Source: Neocallimastix lanati (nom. inval.) (taxonomy: Eukaryota; Neocallimastigomycota; Neocallimastigomycetes; Neocallimastigales; Neocallimastigaceae). Taken from it: a stretch of 64,000 nucleotides of DNA. Position 1 is the stretch's first letter, and each line of letters starts with the position of its first letter. The DNA lies in the NCBI GenBank assembly GCA_016946835.1, contig JACVTC010000194.1, forward strand, positions 75,001-139,000, in the 5' to 3' direction. The position numbers were made by a program, and so were the translations under genes. Positions 33,585 to 46,229 of the stretch are shown here, one piece after another. Below the pieces are notes generated by a model, which had not been told where the DNA came from, did not search any database, and was given only the letters and a program-made list of their open reading frames with translations.

Positions 33585-35958
33585 ATTATTATTATTAAAT
33601 TTTAAAACACTAAAAAAGTAAAATGGTGAAGAATTTTTTAAATTATAAATTAAATAATAAAAGATAAATATTATCTCTGTAACTGTAATACTAATATTAT
33701 TTAATATATTATATTTCAAAAATTTTTAACAAAAATTTTCTAATATATTATTTATTTTATTTCTTAATAAGATGGAACACATTTATAATCTTATATTTTT
33801 AAAATAAGCTAATAAATTAATATTCAACATGTAATATTAAACTTTTTTTAAAAAAAGAATTATTACAAATTTATTATAATAAAAAAATATTTATATAAAT
33901 TTAATATAATAAAAAATAATTAAATTTATTATAATAAAAAAATATTTATATAAATTTGATATAATAAAAAATAATTATATAAATTTATTATAATAAAAAT
34001 ATTTATATAAATTTAATATAATAAAAAATTATACAAATTTAATAAATATATTAATAAATATATTAATTTGCTTTAGTATATATTATATATTAAAAATAAA
34101 AATGTGAATAATTATTATTATGTATATATAGTATATTTCTTTTTTCAGATTAATTACATTTTGTCCTTTTTCGTCATTATTTAAATATATTTTCTATTTT
34201 CTTTTTTTCCATTTAAACTCGAAATAATATATATGTTATTCAATTAAGAATAATTATTATCAAAAATAATTATAAATTTTTCCATTTTAAAGTTTCATAT
34301 ATTATTCCAACTTTTTTTAAAGTTTCATATATTAATTCCAACTTTTAACTATAATTTTAATAAAAAGAAAAAATCATAATATTTCTTCATTTTCAGTTTA
34401 AAATAATTTCCATAATATCAAATTAAATTATTACAAACTATTTTAGGTTTTTTTTCTTTCTTTTTTTTTTGGTTATATTCGTATAATATATATTATTTAT
34501 TAATTAAATGATGGTATAATCTATTTGTCTTTTTTAGAAGGAAATTTTATTAATTATATAATGTATTTATTTTTTTTTTTTTTTAATATATCTTTCATAA
34601 TATGCCACATTAAAAATAAAATTTGGTGAAATCCATATGCCAAATGTATCACATCCCAAAATATATATCTAAAAATATATCTTTAAAACTAAATATTTTT
34701 GTGAAAAAGAAATATTATAATTATTAATTAATATTAACATATATCTTTATAATTAAATATTATTAAATAATTATTCTATTACTCTTTTTACAAAAATATT
34801 AAAATATATTTTTTTAATTAAATATTACTAAATTATTATTTAAATATTATTTTAATGAAAAATATTATAATTATTTTAGTATTATTTTCACAAAAGGTTA
34901 TTAATATAAAAAAAATCATTAATTTTATGAATACTTTTATATAGTAAATTATTATTTTATTATTATTAAATATAAGTTTATAGTTAGAGTTAATAATTAT
35001 TTAAAAATCATTATTAGAACAATATTAAAATACAAGATGTTTGAATACTATAATATTGATCATTAAATAAATATTATTAAAGAGTTATTAAATAATATGT
35101 TTTATATATTAAAATATAAAAGACTTTTTTAGTGTTTAGATTTTTTTTTTATTTTTTTTTTATTTTTATTTTTTTATTTTTTACATTTATATTATATTAA
35201 TATGTGATATTTAATATTAATATATAATAAACTAATATTTAATAATATGTTTTCTCAATTAACTAATATATATAATTTCTAATAAATATTACAATTTAAA
35301 GTTCTTTAATTTTTAGATAGATTATCTGAATTATTTTTAAACAATAATTAATTAAACTTGTAAATAATAAATATATTAAAATATAAAGTTATAAATATTT
35401 TTTTTTAGTAATTAAAATATTGATCCAAAAAGTAGAGTCGACAAAATTTTTAACTTATTTAATTTTTATTATATTAATTTTTTTTTTTTTTTTTAATATA
35501 CCATATAAATCCTTATTAAATTAATTAAATCTATTTTCATTGTTGATTTCTAAATAAAAATATATTAATGTGTTATTAAAAATAATAACTATATCATAAA
35601 ATAAAATATATAATTAATATTAACAAATACTACTGCTTTTTCATGATCTTTGAACTTATAACCATGAATAAAATCTATTAACATTTAATTTTATTTATTT
35701 ATTATTTAAAACAAAAAATTTATTTTACTATTTTTATGGATTGTATTAATATCTGTTTATTAAAAAAAATTTTTTTTATTATTATCAATAATAAAGTAAT
35801 TACAAGGAAAAATTAAAGTAAAAATAATTGATATTTATATAATTAAATGTTGCTTGTTACTATTAGAAAAGTATCATAAATTTATTACTAATATATTTAA
35901 GATATTACTAATGGAACATTTTATATTTATTCTGAATAACTTTAAATCAAATCAAATG
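32431..35958. other. AT-rich intergenic DNA, no gene
   Basis: Holds (AAAT)n near 32458, AT runs, a 39-nt A run near 33363-33401, an (ATT)n run near 33545-33600 that gives a spurious poly-Asn/poly-Tyr frame, and the 33868-34030 tandem repeat. Confidence 0.55.
33868..34030. repeat. Tandem repeat, three units of about 55 bp
   Basis: Units contain AAATTTATTATAATAAAAA, then ATATTTATATAAATTT and ATATAATAAAAAATA. They start near 33868, 33923 and 33980 and differ by a few bases. Confidence 0.8.
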
Positions 35959-35967
35959 GTGTTTTAT

Positions 35968-36236
35968 GGGTGTGGTGCATTTCGCCAGGTTGCATTTCGC
36001 CATTTTTAAAGCATGTGGCGTATTACAAAAATGTGGCATTTCGCCAAATTGAAAATTATTAAATAAATAAATAAGTCAATAAATAAAAATAAATATTATT
36101 AATATCGAATAAAAGCAATTTTAAAAAAAAGTTATTTTGAATTAATATTTATTTATTTATTCATTTATTTATATCAATACTCCACTTGTTGAAATGTAAC
36201 CTGTCGAAATGCAATTTGGGGAAATGCAACTCTCCC
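35968..36236. mobile_element. MITE-like element, 269 bp, with 9-bp target duplication
   Basis: The ends are inverted: left GGGTGTGGTGCATTTCGCC, right (inverted) GGGAGAGTTGCATTTCCCC. Each end carries tandem sub-repeats of about 15 bp built on TTGCATTTCG. GTGTTTTAT occurs directly outside both ends (35959-35967 and 36237-36245). A 9-bp duplication with G-rich inverted ends resembles Mutator-like elements. No coding capacity. Confidence 0.75.
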
Positions 36237-36628
36237 GTGTTTTATGAAAGTAAAACTAATCTTTAATTATTAAAATTTATAAAAGAGGTAATCTAATCCT
36301 GAAGTGATTAAATATTTTTAATAATAATAATAATAATAATTGTTAACAATCAAGATTATTATATAATAATTATATAATAACATAAATTTAATTTAATAAA
36401 AAATGTATATACATATAAATTTATTCTAACATATGACATCACATGTATTTATTCATAATTAATTTTAATCATATATTTATGTAAACAATTGTTATACTTT
36501 AAAACTGTACTCTCTCTCTTTTACCTTTTATATAAAACTTAAATAAATAAAGTGTTAATAATAATTATTAATACAAAACAATATTAAAGGTATTATTTTG
36601 TCTTTGTGTCTTTTACTACCGATAGTCG

Positions 36629-36911
<283 letters not shown>

Positions 36912-37085
36912 TAAAATTTTAAGAAACCTTATGATTCCATTTGGGTCATCTACAGTATGAAATTCTGACTCTAGACATTGATTCTTCAAATACTTTTTCA
37001 AATTTTTCGTGGTTGAAATTTGGAGTGATTACTTTTATCCTGAAGAAACTATCAATGAATTTAGTAATTCTTTTCCCTTACAAAA
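36912..37085 (-). other. Coding-like fragment next to the TAA microsatellite
   Basis: One minus-strand frame reads RITKFIDSFFRIKVITPNF, then HEKFEKVFEESMSRVRISYC, before a stop, in DNA less AT-rich than its flanks. Unidentified; perhaps an exon-like relic. Confidence 0.3.
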
Positions 37086-37732
37086 AAATATAAATATAGA
37101 AAAATTAAAAAAAAGGAAATTAAAATAATATGAAGTTTTTTCATTTTTTTATAGTTGATAATTATTTAAATAAAATAAAATAGTTGTATATTTTGTTATA
37201 ATGAATAATCTCTCTCTCTCTCTCTCTCTTTTTTTTTATTATCTTTAAATTTTTTGATTTTTTAATCTATTAAAAAACCACGGAATAATGTAATAATTTT
37301 CTGTAAAATAATCATATATAAACTAAAATGAAAATGCATATAAAATGTAAGTAGTGAAAAACTATAAAAAGATTTTCATCTATTAAATAAAGTATTAAAC
37401 ACAAGCTTTGGAGTAAATCAATCTCCTACAGTTTCATTTTACAATAGCTACGTGAGAATTTAAATAATACTATAGAAAAATACATATAACTCTAAAGAAA
37501 AAAAAACAATAATATATAGAAACTACATGATATTATTAATTATATAACTCCAATGTTACTACATATCCAGTTTAAAACAATATAAAATATCAAGTTCACT
37601 TTCTATAGTCTTCCTTTTTTTTTTTTAGATTTAGAGAAAACTTTATTTAATTTATAATAATAATAAAATTACATAATTTTAAAGAAAAAAAAATTATAAA
37701 ATACATGAAATAAAATATTATATATTGTAAAA

Positions 37733-38560
37733 TTATAAAAGTGCGTTAGAAGCAATAGCCTCTAACTTTTCCCATTCATCGATGATAACACGACGTCCGT
37801 TATTGCGAGTAATAATTTCAGAATTAGTGTTTTCTAACGAATCTGTATTAGTTTTTTTCACCGGGAGGTGAAAATCCATGCCTTATCATTTCGACGTCGA
37901 CGCTCTTGGCAACGGTAGATTCAACGGAATACCATTTCATCATCAATCTATAAGATCGACAAATTAAAGGTATTACGTTTGTTAAAAACTCCGCAATCCC
38001 CACAAAATACGGAACAGTCGACGAAGTTGAACTTTGTTTAAAAATATTGTCAACTAATTGTCTTTGTTTCACATCATTAAGTTTAATTTTTTCATATATT
38101 GAACACCCGCTAATAAATATTATTATCACAGTCCTTTTCTGAATCTAAAGAAACATTCAAAGATTTTTGTTCAATTATCATTGCAAACTTCAAAAAGAGA
38201 TCATCTAAAAAAGGTAAAGATTTATTTCTGTAATTTTCTAATTCTTTACAGGCAAAGATCCAGTGAGAAAAGCTAAGTACACTAACACCACAACATGGGC
38301 AACATTTAGGGTAATCTCCTGAGACTATTTTTCTTTTAATGGAAATACTAATGTCAAATTTAAAGTGAAACCTAATTCGAGAAATCCAAAAGAATCCTAA
38401 TTGATACTTAGGATATTGAAATGTTAATTCTTTGATTTCTGAAATAAATCCAAAATCATTCTCCTTGTAAATAATTGTTTTTTAGCTTTTGAAGGTTTGA
38501 AGACATCTCTTTCCCAGTAAGATTTCTTTTCTTTATTTCACTTGATTTTTTACCATTTAA
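37733..38560 (-). pseudogene. LINE C-terminal region with zinc ribbon (decayed, 5'-truncated)
   Basis: In sense order: GFFWISRIRFHFKFDIS, then the zinc-ribbon motif following the RT domain (CCPCCG, later SHWIFACKELENYR), a damaged stretch with stops near 38110, then an open segment 38129-37848 ending SPPGEK. An A7 run causes a one-base frameshift, and the last part, RNNGRRVIIDEWEKLEAIAS, reaches TAA at 37733-37735. The end matches the LINE at 53380 (KSTVAKSV-type against TTTTKSVNAV). RT itself is missing. Confidence 0.75.
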
Positions 38561-38837
38561 TTTCTTATCCAAATTCCTTGATTCTTTAGTTCATGAGTAG
38601 TGTGACATAGTAGGAATATTATTAGTGAGATGATTAATAATATATATATAGTAGAAGAAAAGAAAAATTTAAAGATATAGGAGAAAAAATAAAACAAAAT
38701 AATATTGTTAGCAGTATAGTGTAGAAAAACCTTTTGATTGAATAATTGATTTAAAAACTAAATTTATGATTTATATAAATAAGATTGAGATTGCATATAA
38801 CTTGAAAAATAATTAAAAAATTTTACTGTTATACTAT

Positions 38838-39009
38838 TTGCTTATCTCCTCAGAAACCCAACAGCTTAGGTTCCATTATCGGGGACTTTAGAATAGATAA
38901 CCATCGATTATCATCAGAATCACAGAAAGCTGTAATTAATACACTTGATATAGGCTTTTCCATCAACCTTCTATGGTCCTGGAAATACAGTATACATCAT
39001 TGGGGTTAA
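38838..39009 (+). other. GC-richer open fragment, unidentified
   Basis: An open frame without ATG (from about 38842 to TAA 39007-39009) reads LSPQKPNSLGSIIGDFRI, then ending LLWSWKYSIHHWG. Composition differs sharply from the flanks. Probably a relic or a piece of a mobile element; no family recognised. Confidence 0.35.
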
Positions 39010-39310
39010 TAATTAATTATAATAAAAATAAATTTATGTATTAATTTATTTCTTTTTTAATTTATATTTAAAGTAAAATAAATAAGAAATTAATAACATA
39101 TTTACTATTTACATCATTAGATGTAATATCTATTTTAACCTATATAGTTAATATTCATGTATAATATTATATATTACCATCTAAAAAATAGAGTAAAAAA
39201 AAAATTAAAATTTATTAAAATCAACAAATAATAAGTGATTTAATATAACTCCATGTTTTTTTTTTTTAAAAAAATTTTATTTATGCTTTTTTTAGGATAA
39301 TACATATAAA

Positions 39311-39343
<33 letters not shown>

Positions 39344-39665
39344 TGTTATTTAATTTTCAAAAATATAATCTTCAGAAATTGAAATAAAAAAAGATTATGT
39401 AATATTATTATTTACATAAATAAACAAAAAAAAATGATAGATAAAATATATATAATACCATGATAAATAAAACTTTATACATTTATTAATACAAATAATA
39501 ATTTAAACTATAAAATTTTTATTTTTATTTCAATTACAAAATGTATATTTCTCATGGTTAACCATATATATGAATTAATAATAAAACTTTTAATAATTTC
39601 AATAATTAATTATTTATAACACTTAATAATTCCATATATAATTTATAAAATAATTCCTGATTAAA
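39010..39665. other. 3' flank of GH6 copy 3, no gene
   Basis: AT-rich; unlike the 3' flanks of copies 4-6, which are conserved among themselves. Confidence 0.5.
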
Positions 39666-41144
39666 TCAGAGTGGTGGGTTAGCATTCTTAATACCTTGTT
39701 CAAAGTGCTTTTGGAACCATTGACCGGCTTCTGGAGCTGGCTTCATAGCGGTTTCATGACCACAATAACCATCGAAACGAGCAGCACTTTCATCAGAGGT
39801 ACCATCGGATTCACCAAGTGGCTTAATCCAGTAGAAAGCATCAAGGTAATCCATACCAGAAACTGGACTGGCTTGTGGTCTGGCACCAACACCAACTCCA
39901 GTTTGGTTACACCATTCACCTGGGTGCTTACGGTCAACCTTCTTACCATTACGAGAACTATCAGAAACAAAGTAAACTGATTGAATACCAGCAGACTTGA
40001 AGTCCTTAGAAATGGCTTCTAAGTATCTCTTTTCATCTGGACATGGATTCCATTCAGTATCTGGTCCACGAGAAAGAGTTGGATCTTCCCATGGAGTGTA
40101 GTTAGAAACATTATCAGTGAAACCACGAACCTTACCTGGAGCACCAGAGCTGATAACCTTAGCATAAACCTTACCAGCCTTTTCACGGTTATCATCCCAA
40201 CCTAACCAGAAGGCGTGACCAATATCAAGATACATAGCAACATGTGGAAGAACACCGAACTTTTGAATTAAGTAAGCATGACCATCAAGATAGTATTTTT
40301 CGGAATCAGCACAAGCTGGAGTAGATTCAAGGTTAGTAACTAAGTTAGCAAGTGAATCTGGTTCAACAATAAGAACAACTGGTTGAGATTTGTAAGTCTT
40401 TAAGTGACCTTCAATAACATCAATGTATTCAGACTTGTAACGAGCTAAGTCACCATCATTGGCAAGAAGTTCACCATTAGAAGCAAGAGCGTGACAATCA
40501 CGACCTGGTAAATCATAAACGACGAAAACAGTTAAGATATCCTTACCACTAGATTGGTGTTGAGATTGAGCTCCTTGTAAGTTAGATTCTAACCAACTTT
40601 GCATGTTCTTAATGGTATCTAACCAGATAGCATTAGAGTAGGTCTTCATCTTTTCAGCCTTAGCAATAAGGGAAGAATCGGACATTTGAGCAATTGCTCC
40701 ATCAACTTCTTCAACATAGTATGGATTAATGTAGAATTCAACTCCGCTAAATGGATTTCCAGAAATAGTGAATTGTTCACCAGATGGAGTAACGCTACCA
40801 CCACCAGTACTACCACCAGTACTACCACCAGTAGAACCAGTTGGAATACCACACCAGTCACCATTTTCAACACCCCATTTACCATCATTATCAGTGTAAT
40901 AAACTTGAGCACTGGAAGATGAACAACATGGATAACCTAAACTTGTAGACCAACAAGCAGCTGGGGAAGGAGTATCAGCAATACCACACCAGTTACCATT
41001 TTCGACACCCCATTTACCATCATTATCAGTGTAAGCAACAGTGTTTCCTTTACAACATGGGTAACCTAATCTTTCAGCAAAACAAGCAGCGGAAGCCTTA
41101 GCGGCAAGAGCAGCAACAGCAGTTAAAACAATAGAAGTCTTCAT
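39666..41144 (-). CDS. GH6 cellulase with two N-terminal fungal dockerins, copy 3 (492 aa)
   Basis: Complete and intronless. Signal peptide 1-19 ([18 protein letters not shown]). Dockerin 1 ([11 protein letters not shown] to NGNWCGI, Cys 21, 30, 31, 53) and dockerin 2 ([11 protein letters not shown] to NGDWCGI, Cys 64, 73, 74, 98). The linker is a run of STGG units at 103-117, distinct from the other copies. In the GH6 domain Asp216 (PGRDC) and Asp263 (VEPDSLA) are intact. The loop before LTVF is unusual: [13 protein letters not shown] in place of [16 protein letters not shown] has Ser where copies 2 and 4-6 have Cys (copy 1 also has Ser). It is the most divergent of the six and the only complete gene here outside a close pair or trio. 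Function as for the family: extracellular cellulose hydrolysis in a cellulosome. Confidence 0.98.
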   Translation of the reverse strand: MKTSIVLTAVAALAAKASAACFAERLGYPCCKGNTVAYTDNDGKWGVENGNWCGIADTPSPAACWSTSLGYPCCSSSSAQVYYTDNDGKWGVENGDWCGIPTGSTGGSTGGSTGGGSVTPSGEQFTISGNPFSGVEFYINPYYVEEVDGAIAQMSDSSLIAKAEKMKTYSNAIWLDTIKNMQSWLESNLQGAQSQHQSSGKDILTVFVVYDLPGRDCHALASNGELLANDGDLARYKSEYIDVIEGHLKTYKSQPVVLIVEPDSLANLVTNLESTPACADSEKYYLDGHAYLIQKFGVLPHVAMYLDIGHAFWLGWDDNREKAGKVYAKVISSGAPGKVRGFTDNVSNYTPWEDPTLSRGPDTEWNPCPDEKRYLEAISKDFKSAGIQSVYFVSDSSRNGKKVDRKHPGEWCNQTGVGVGARPQASPVSGMDYLDAFYWIKPLGESDGTSDESAARFDGYCGHETAMKPAPEAGQWFQKHFEQGIKNANPPL

Positions 41145-41282
41145 TTTTATTTCTAATAATTTAAACTTTTTAATTAATTATAAATAATAAATACAATTAA
41201 AATAAAAAAAAATTCTTTATAAATCTATACTAAATTTTTTTAAAAATAATAAAAAATATACAATTTTATTGTTATATAATAA

Positions 41283-41364
41283 TTTTCTTCCAGAGAAAAC
41301 TTTTATTTATATTACAATTGAATTGAAGATAAACAAAATAAGAAGAAAACACATCCTTTTATAT
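41283..41364 (-). promoter_or_regulatory. Core promoter and leader of GH6 copy 3: TATA-like box and palindrome
   Basis: CCTTTTATAT at 41355-41364 and TTTTCTTCCAGAGAAAA at 41283-41299, 56 bp apart (the shortest). The palindrome is 139 bp before the ATG. Overall flank similarity to the other copies is low, so the palindrome stands out. Confidence 0.62.
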
Positions 41365-43020
41365 TCTAAATCAAATTATAAAAAAAAGTCTATTTAATAA
41401 AAGTCTAAAAAATTTTAATTTTTTAATATTTCTTTTATTATTATTAAATTATTATTTGCGCCGCAGGTAATAAATTAAAAAAAATTTTTCCGTAAGAACA
41501 ATGATAATCATTTATTTGTATTATATGGAATTTAACTAATTAGGAAAATTTTAGTATCTTTTCAAATTATAAAAATTTTTTAAATTATATTTCAAGAATA
41601 TGATTGGTCTATTTTAATTTTCAGAATAAATTAAAATTTTGATTTAAATACTTTATAATTATTATTTATATATTAAATATTTAATGAAGATTTATTAATA
41701 AACAAGAATTTGAAAAAATAAAATATTTATTATTTACATCTTTACTTTTTTTAGTCACGTCACTAGTAATAATCTTATACACGTGTAATAAAAGATAATT
41801 AAAAAATATATAAAATATGTTTTTATACTACTTTTATTTTATTTCCTTCAAAAATTATAGAAATTTTTATTTATAAATTTTAGGTATTTTTAAATTCTTA
41901 AATTTCTTTTTATAATTTAATATGTATAATATTTATTATTAAAAACAAAAATTAATTTGAAAAAACTAATATTAATATAATGTATTTTAAACGGTTAAAA
42001 ATGTGTCAAATATATTAGTAATTATAAGTATATTAGAAATTAAAGAATTAATAAAAGTTTTAAAACTTATGAATGGTAACTAAAAATTAAATTTTTAAAA
42101 TATTGAAACTTTATAATTAATTACTTTTATTATACCATATAATTAATAAATAATAAACTTTTTATTAATTTTTATCTTGAATTTTTTGTACTTTTGATAT
42201 TTTCAAAATATTATTTATTTGTTTTTTATTTTATATTAATTAATTAATTAATTAATATAAATAATATTTTTATCTTTTCCATTTATCTATAATGGGAATA
42301 AACTTAAAAAAAAATTAATAGATACATAAAATTAATTTGTTATTAATTAATTAATTTTTTTTTTGAAAAACTTTAAAATATAAACTTTATTATTGATCTA
42401 CATTAAATTCAAAAAAATTTTAACTAATAAAATTCATTAATAGTATGTATTAGTAAATACATATAAATAAATAAATTAATAAATAAAAAACTAAATTTAC
42501 TTAAATAAATATGTAATAATTAACAAATATATCTTTGTAATTATATTCATGAAATAATTAATTTTAGGATATTTAATTCATAAATATTTAATAAAATTTT
42601 GTTTGAATATTTTATATTTAATACAATAAATGTAATAAACATATAAGATTTATACATGTATTATATATTTTATGATAATTAATATTAATAATTAAAAGTT
42701 TTGCATTTAATCAGCTGTCCAATAATTAAAATATATGTATATGTCTTGTTTTAATAAGATAATTATATCAATTAAAAAATGTAATTTATTATGACATTAT
42801 GGCATTATTTTTATTTATAAATATATTTTTTATTAAAAATTAATATAACTATTCTATTTAAAATTAAATTTTATATTAGGTAGGTAATCGTAAATGAATA
42901 TTAAATTATGTATAAAATATGTAATTACAATTTTGTTATTAATTTTATTTTAAATGAATATAAAAAAATTTTTAAAAAAAATCTGTGACAAATTATATAA
43001 ATCAAAATGAATATATATTT
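41365..43020. other. AT-rich upstream region of copy 3
   Basis: No gene. A GTCACGTCACTAG block (41754-41766) and the palindrome ACACGTGT (41779-41786) lie about 610-640 bp upstream of the copy 3 ATG. They resemble bZIP/bHLH-type sites and are conspicuous in AT-rich DNA, but there is no independent support. Confidence 0.35.
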
Positions 43021-43024
43021 TGAT

Positions 43025-43500
43025 ATGAAATAGAAATAAAAACTCTAATTAATAATAAATTTATGTTAATTAAGAAATGTAGTAAAAGCATAAATTTATG
43101 TATTAATCTAGTTTTTATTGTATTTCTTATTAGAAATTAATTTATATATTTTTATTATTTAATTTTAACATTAATGAAAGTAAATTAATATTTATACTTT
43201 AATATAGGAAAACTTTATTATAGTAAATAATTATAAAAGAGAAAAATATTTAGAAATAGTTTTATTTCATTGTCCAAGAATAAGAAATAGTAGATTATAG
43301 TAATTCTTGAGATCAAAATATGAAAATAAATATTAATTTTAAGAATAAATGTTAGTTTACAATTTTAATAATGATAAGTAAATGTAATTCTTTTAAATAA
43401 ATAAAATTTAAATAAAAATATTTTTATAAAACATATAAATTATATCCCCCAAATAAAGAATAAACCTTAAAAGAACCGAACCTGAACTTCGTACTTTATC
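43025..43500. repeat. Duplicated block shared with 58470-58946
   Basis: Begins GATATGAAATAGAAATAAAA and ends ACCGAACCTGAACTTCGTAC, then TTTATCAAT. It matches 58470-58946 with scattered substitutions and small indels. It is part of the backbone of the GH6 repeat units and is absent from the middle unit. Confidence 0.85.
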
Positions 43501-44454
43501 AATTTTTAATATTTATTTCAGTATATGACTATATTAATATGCAATTTAAATAAATTTAAATATTAAACACAAAATATAAATGTATATTTAATATATATTT
43601 AAATTCATTATTATAATCTTTTTTATATATTTTTATTATTAAAATATAATCAAATATATTTTTATAATTAAATAACCTTTTTTATATATTTTTACTATTA
43701 TAAAATAATCAAATATATTATTATAATTTATTAAATTAAATATACTTAATCTGATATTTTTATTTATTTAATTTTATTATTATATTTATATTTTTACCAT
43801 AATTTACATATAACTACTAATATATAATTGAATTTTATTTTATTTTTAATATATAATTGAAAATATATTCATATTATGTATGAATGAATATATAAAAAAT
43901 AGTAAATTATTATACGTAACAAAAAAAAAAAAAAAACGCATGAATTGTTCACCGATATTTATATCAAAAGAAAACATAAATTATTATGGATTCCATATAA
44001 ACATTTATTATTTTAAATATCTCATTTGCTAAAACTATCAACTAATTTGTAGCATTAGTTGAAAAATAATATATTCAACATAAATCTGTAAATCAAAAAG
44101 TTAATGAGCCTTGAAATGAAACATTAACACTATCATCTCATTATTTATAATATATCATTTACTATCAAATTAGGTAACTTAATTTTAAGGAGAAATAAGA
44201 AACAGAATCCTTAGTATCATTTATAATAATAATAATATTTATATTAATAAATAGAAATAATTTCTCTATATTATATATTAAGTTTTATTTAGATTATATA
44301 GTGAAATATAATTATATTTAATTAAACTTACAGTAATAATTACTATTGTTAATTAAATTAAAAATTATCTAAATATTATGAAATAACTACTATTAGCTAA
44401 AGATATTGTAAAATTTGAAGAATTATAATAAATAACAATGAAAATGATGATATC

Positions 44455-44810
44455 TAGACTTATGATAGCATCAAATCCATAGTAACTATTAAAATAAGTT
44501 TAACTTTCATATGATGTATTATCAAATTTATCAAATGATTTAATTTTATAGAATTTACCAAAATATAACTTATGATATATTGGATTAGCCAGTAACCTAG
44601 TATTAATACCGTACCCAATCTGATTACTTCATTTATAAAGTGATACTGGTTAACTTTCTTACTATTATAACAACTATCATAAATGAAGTAAATCAATTCA
44701 GAATCAATGATTTGAATTCCTTTAACTCGTTTATGTATTATTATAGTTATATATTTTATTTTCTTTAAATTACATAAAATATTGGGTCATTCCATTGTAT
44801 TCATTATTTT
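44455..44810 (-). pseudogene. GH6 relic in unit 4
   Basis: The minus-strand reading gives IYFIYDSCYNSKKVNQYH, which aligns with [18 protein letters not shown] of the live genes. Nearly every GC base has drifted to A/T. It corresponds to the C-terminal half of the GH6 domain, roughly from PWEDPTL to the GHETAMKP region. The same relic, with shared changes, is at 51390 and 59000. Confidence 0.85.
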
Positions 44811-45035
44811 ATTATAACAGGTACAGACTAATTTCATAGAGAAAACATAAAATCTAAAAAGTAAGATATAATGATAACTATTCCAATTTAATGAATAATT
44901 TTTTCTAAAAGATGGAATTATTTTATATTATTAATGTGAAAAAAAAAAGTAAGACAAACAAACATGTTAAATAAAGTAAAAATAATTAAAGATTAAAAAA
45001 AATCTATTTCACAAGCTATAATTTTATTTTTTTAT

Positions 45036-45036
<1 letters not shown>

Positions 45037-45087
<51 letters not shown>
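45037..45087. repeat. T run of 51 nt
   Basis: Uninterrupted thymines, followed by (TTTA)n. Confidence 0.95.
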
Positions 45088-45088
<1 letters not shown>

Positions 45089-45729
45089 TTTATTTATTTA
45101 TTTTTTTTTTCTATATATATACATTAACACATTAACAATTATTATGTATAAAAAAAATTGTTAGTTGATTAAAACATTTAGAAGATAGTGATAATTTAAA
45201 AAATAAAAATATAAAATATATATATTGAAAGTTATGAATGTTACTATTTTGATATGCTATTAAAAATGATTGTTTAATTTTTCTAAAAATTTAAAAATAT
45301 AATAGAAAATAATAAAATATATATTAATTATTATATAATAAAAGATTAATATTAAAATTGAAAATAAGAAAAAACAAATGAACAATTGATTAAATAATTT
45401 AAATAAAAGATTAATGAGTTCATGTTTTATTTATGAAATAAATTTCGAAATTAATGTACATAATTTATGTTCATAATAAAATAATAAAGATATTAGATTT
45501 AATATAAGTTTATTACATATTAAAGTATAAATAAAATTAAAATTTTACTAAACTTTTTATATAATGTTAATACGTAAATTGTTATTATATATACAAAGTA
45601 TTGAGATCCTTATTAGAAAAAGTTACTATTTCTTAATATATTTAATATATTTGATGGGCAATAATTAAAATTCTATAAAATATTTTTTAATATATAATAT
45701 TTTGTTGTTTATACTTATTAATTCATTAT

Positions 45730-45771
45730 AAATAACAAACAAACAAACAAACAAACAAACAAACAAACAAA

Positions 45772-45813
<42 letters not shown>
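45730..45813. repeat. (CAAA)n followed by A run
   Basis: About ten CAAA tetramers, then about 40 adenines. Confidence 0.9.
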
Positions 45814-45817
<4 letters not shown>

Positions 45818-46229
45818 AAAAACATATTTAAATGTATATTGTGAGTATATTAATTTTTTTTTTATTTGTTTTTTATTTTTAGTTATTTACTGAAGATTTT
45901 ACATAATTTTGATTCATACTTGATTTCTTGATTTAATAATAATATACTTTTTTTTTTTTTTTATTATTATTATTATTTTTTTTTTACAGTTGTAAACTTT
46001 ATTTATTTATTCATTTATTAATTGTATTTTTTTTTTTTTTTTAATAAAAAAATATTCATATAAGAACTAATAAAAAAAAAAATTATTTGTCCAACTAGAA
46101 CATAATAATATTTTAAATAATAATGCGAAATAAAAGTTATATTAAAAATTAAGTATGTAAATAAATTCAAAAAAATTTATATTCAATTATAAGATTTATG
46201 TTTTAAGGAATTCTTATTCCAGATTAGGG

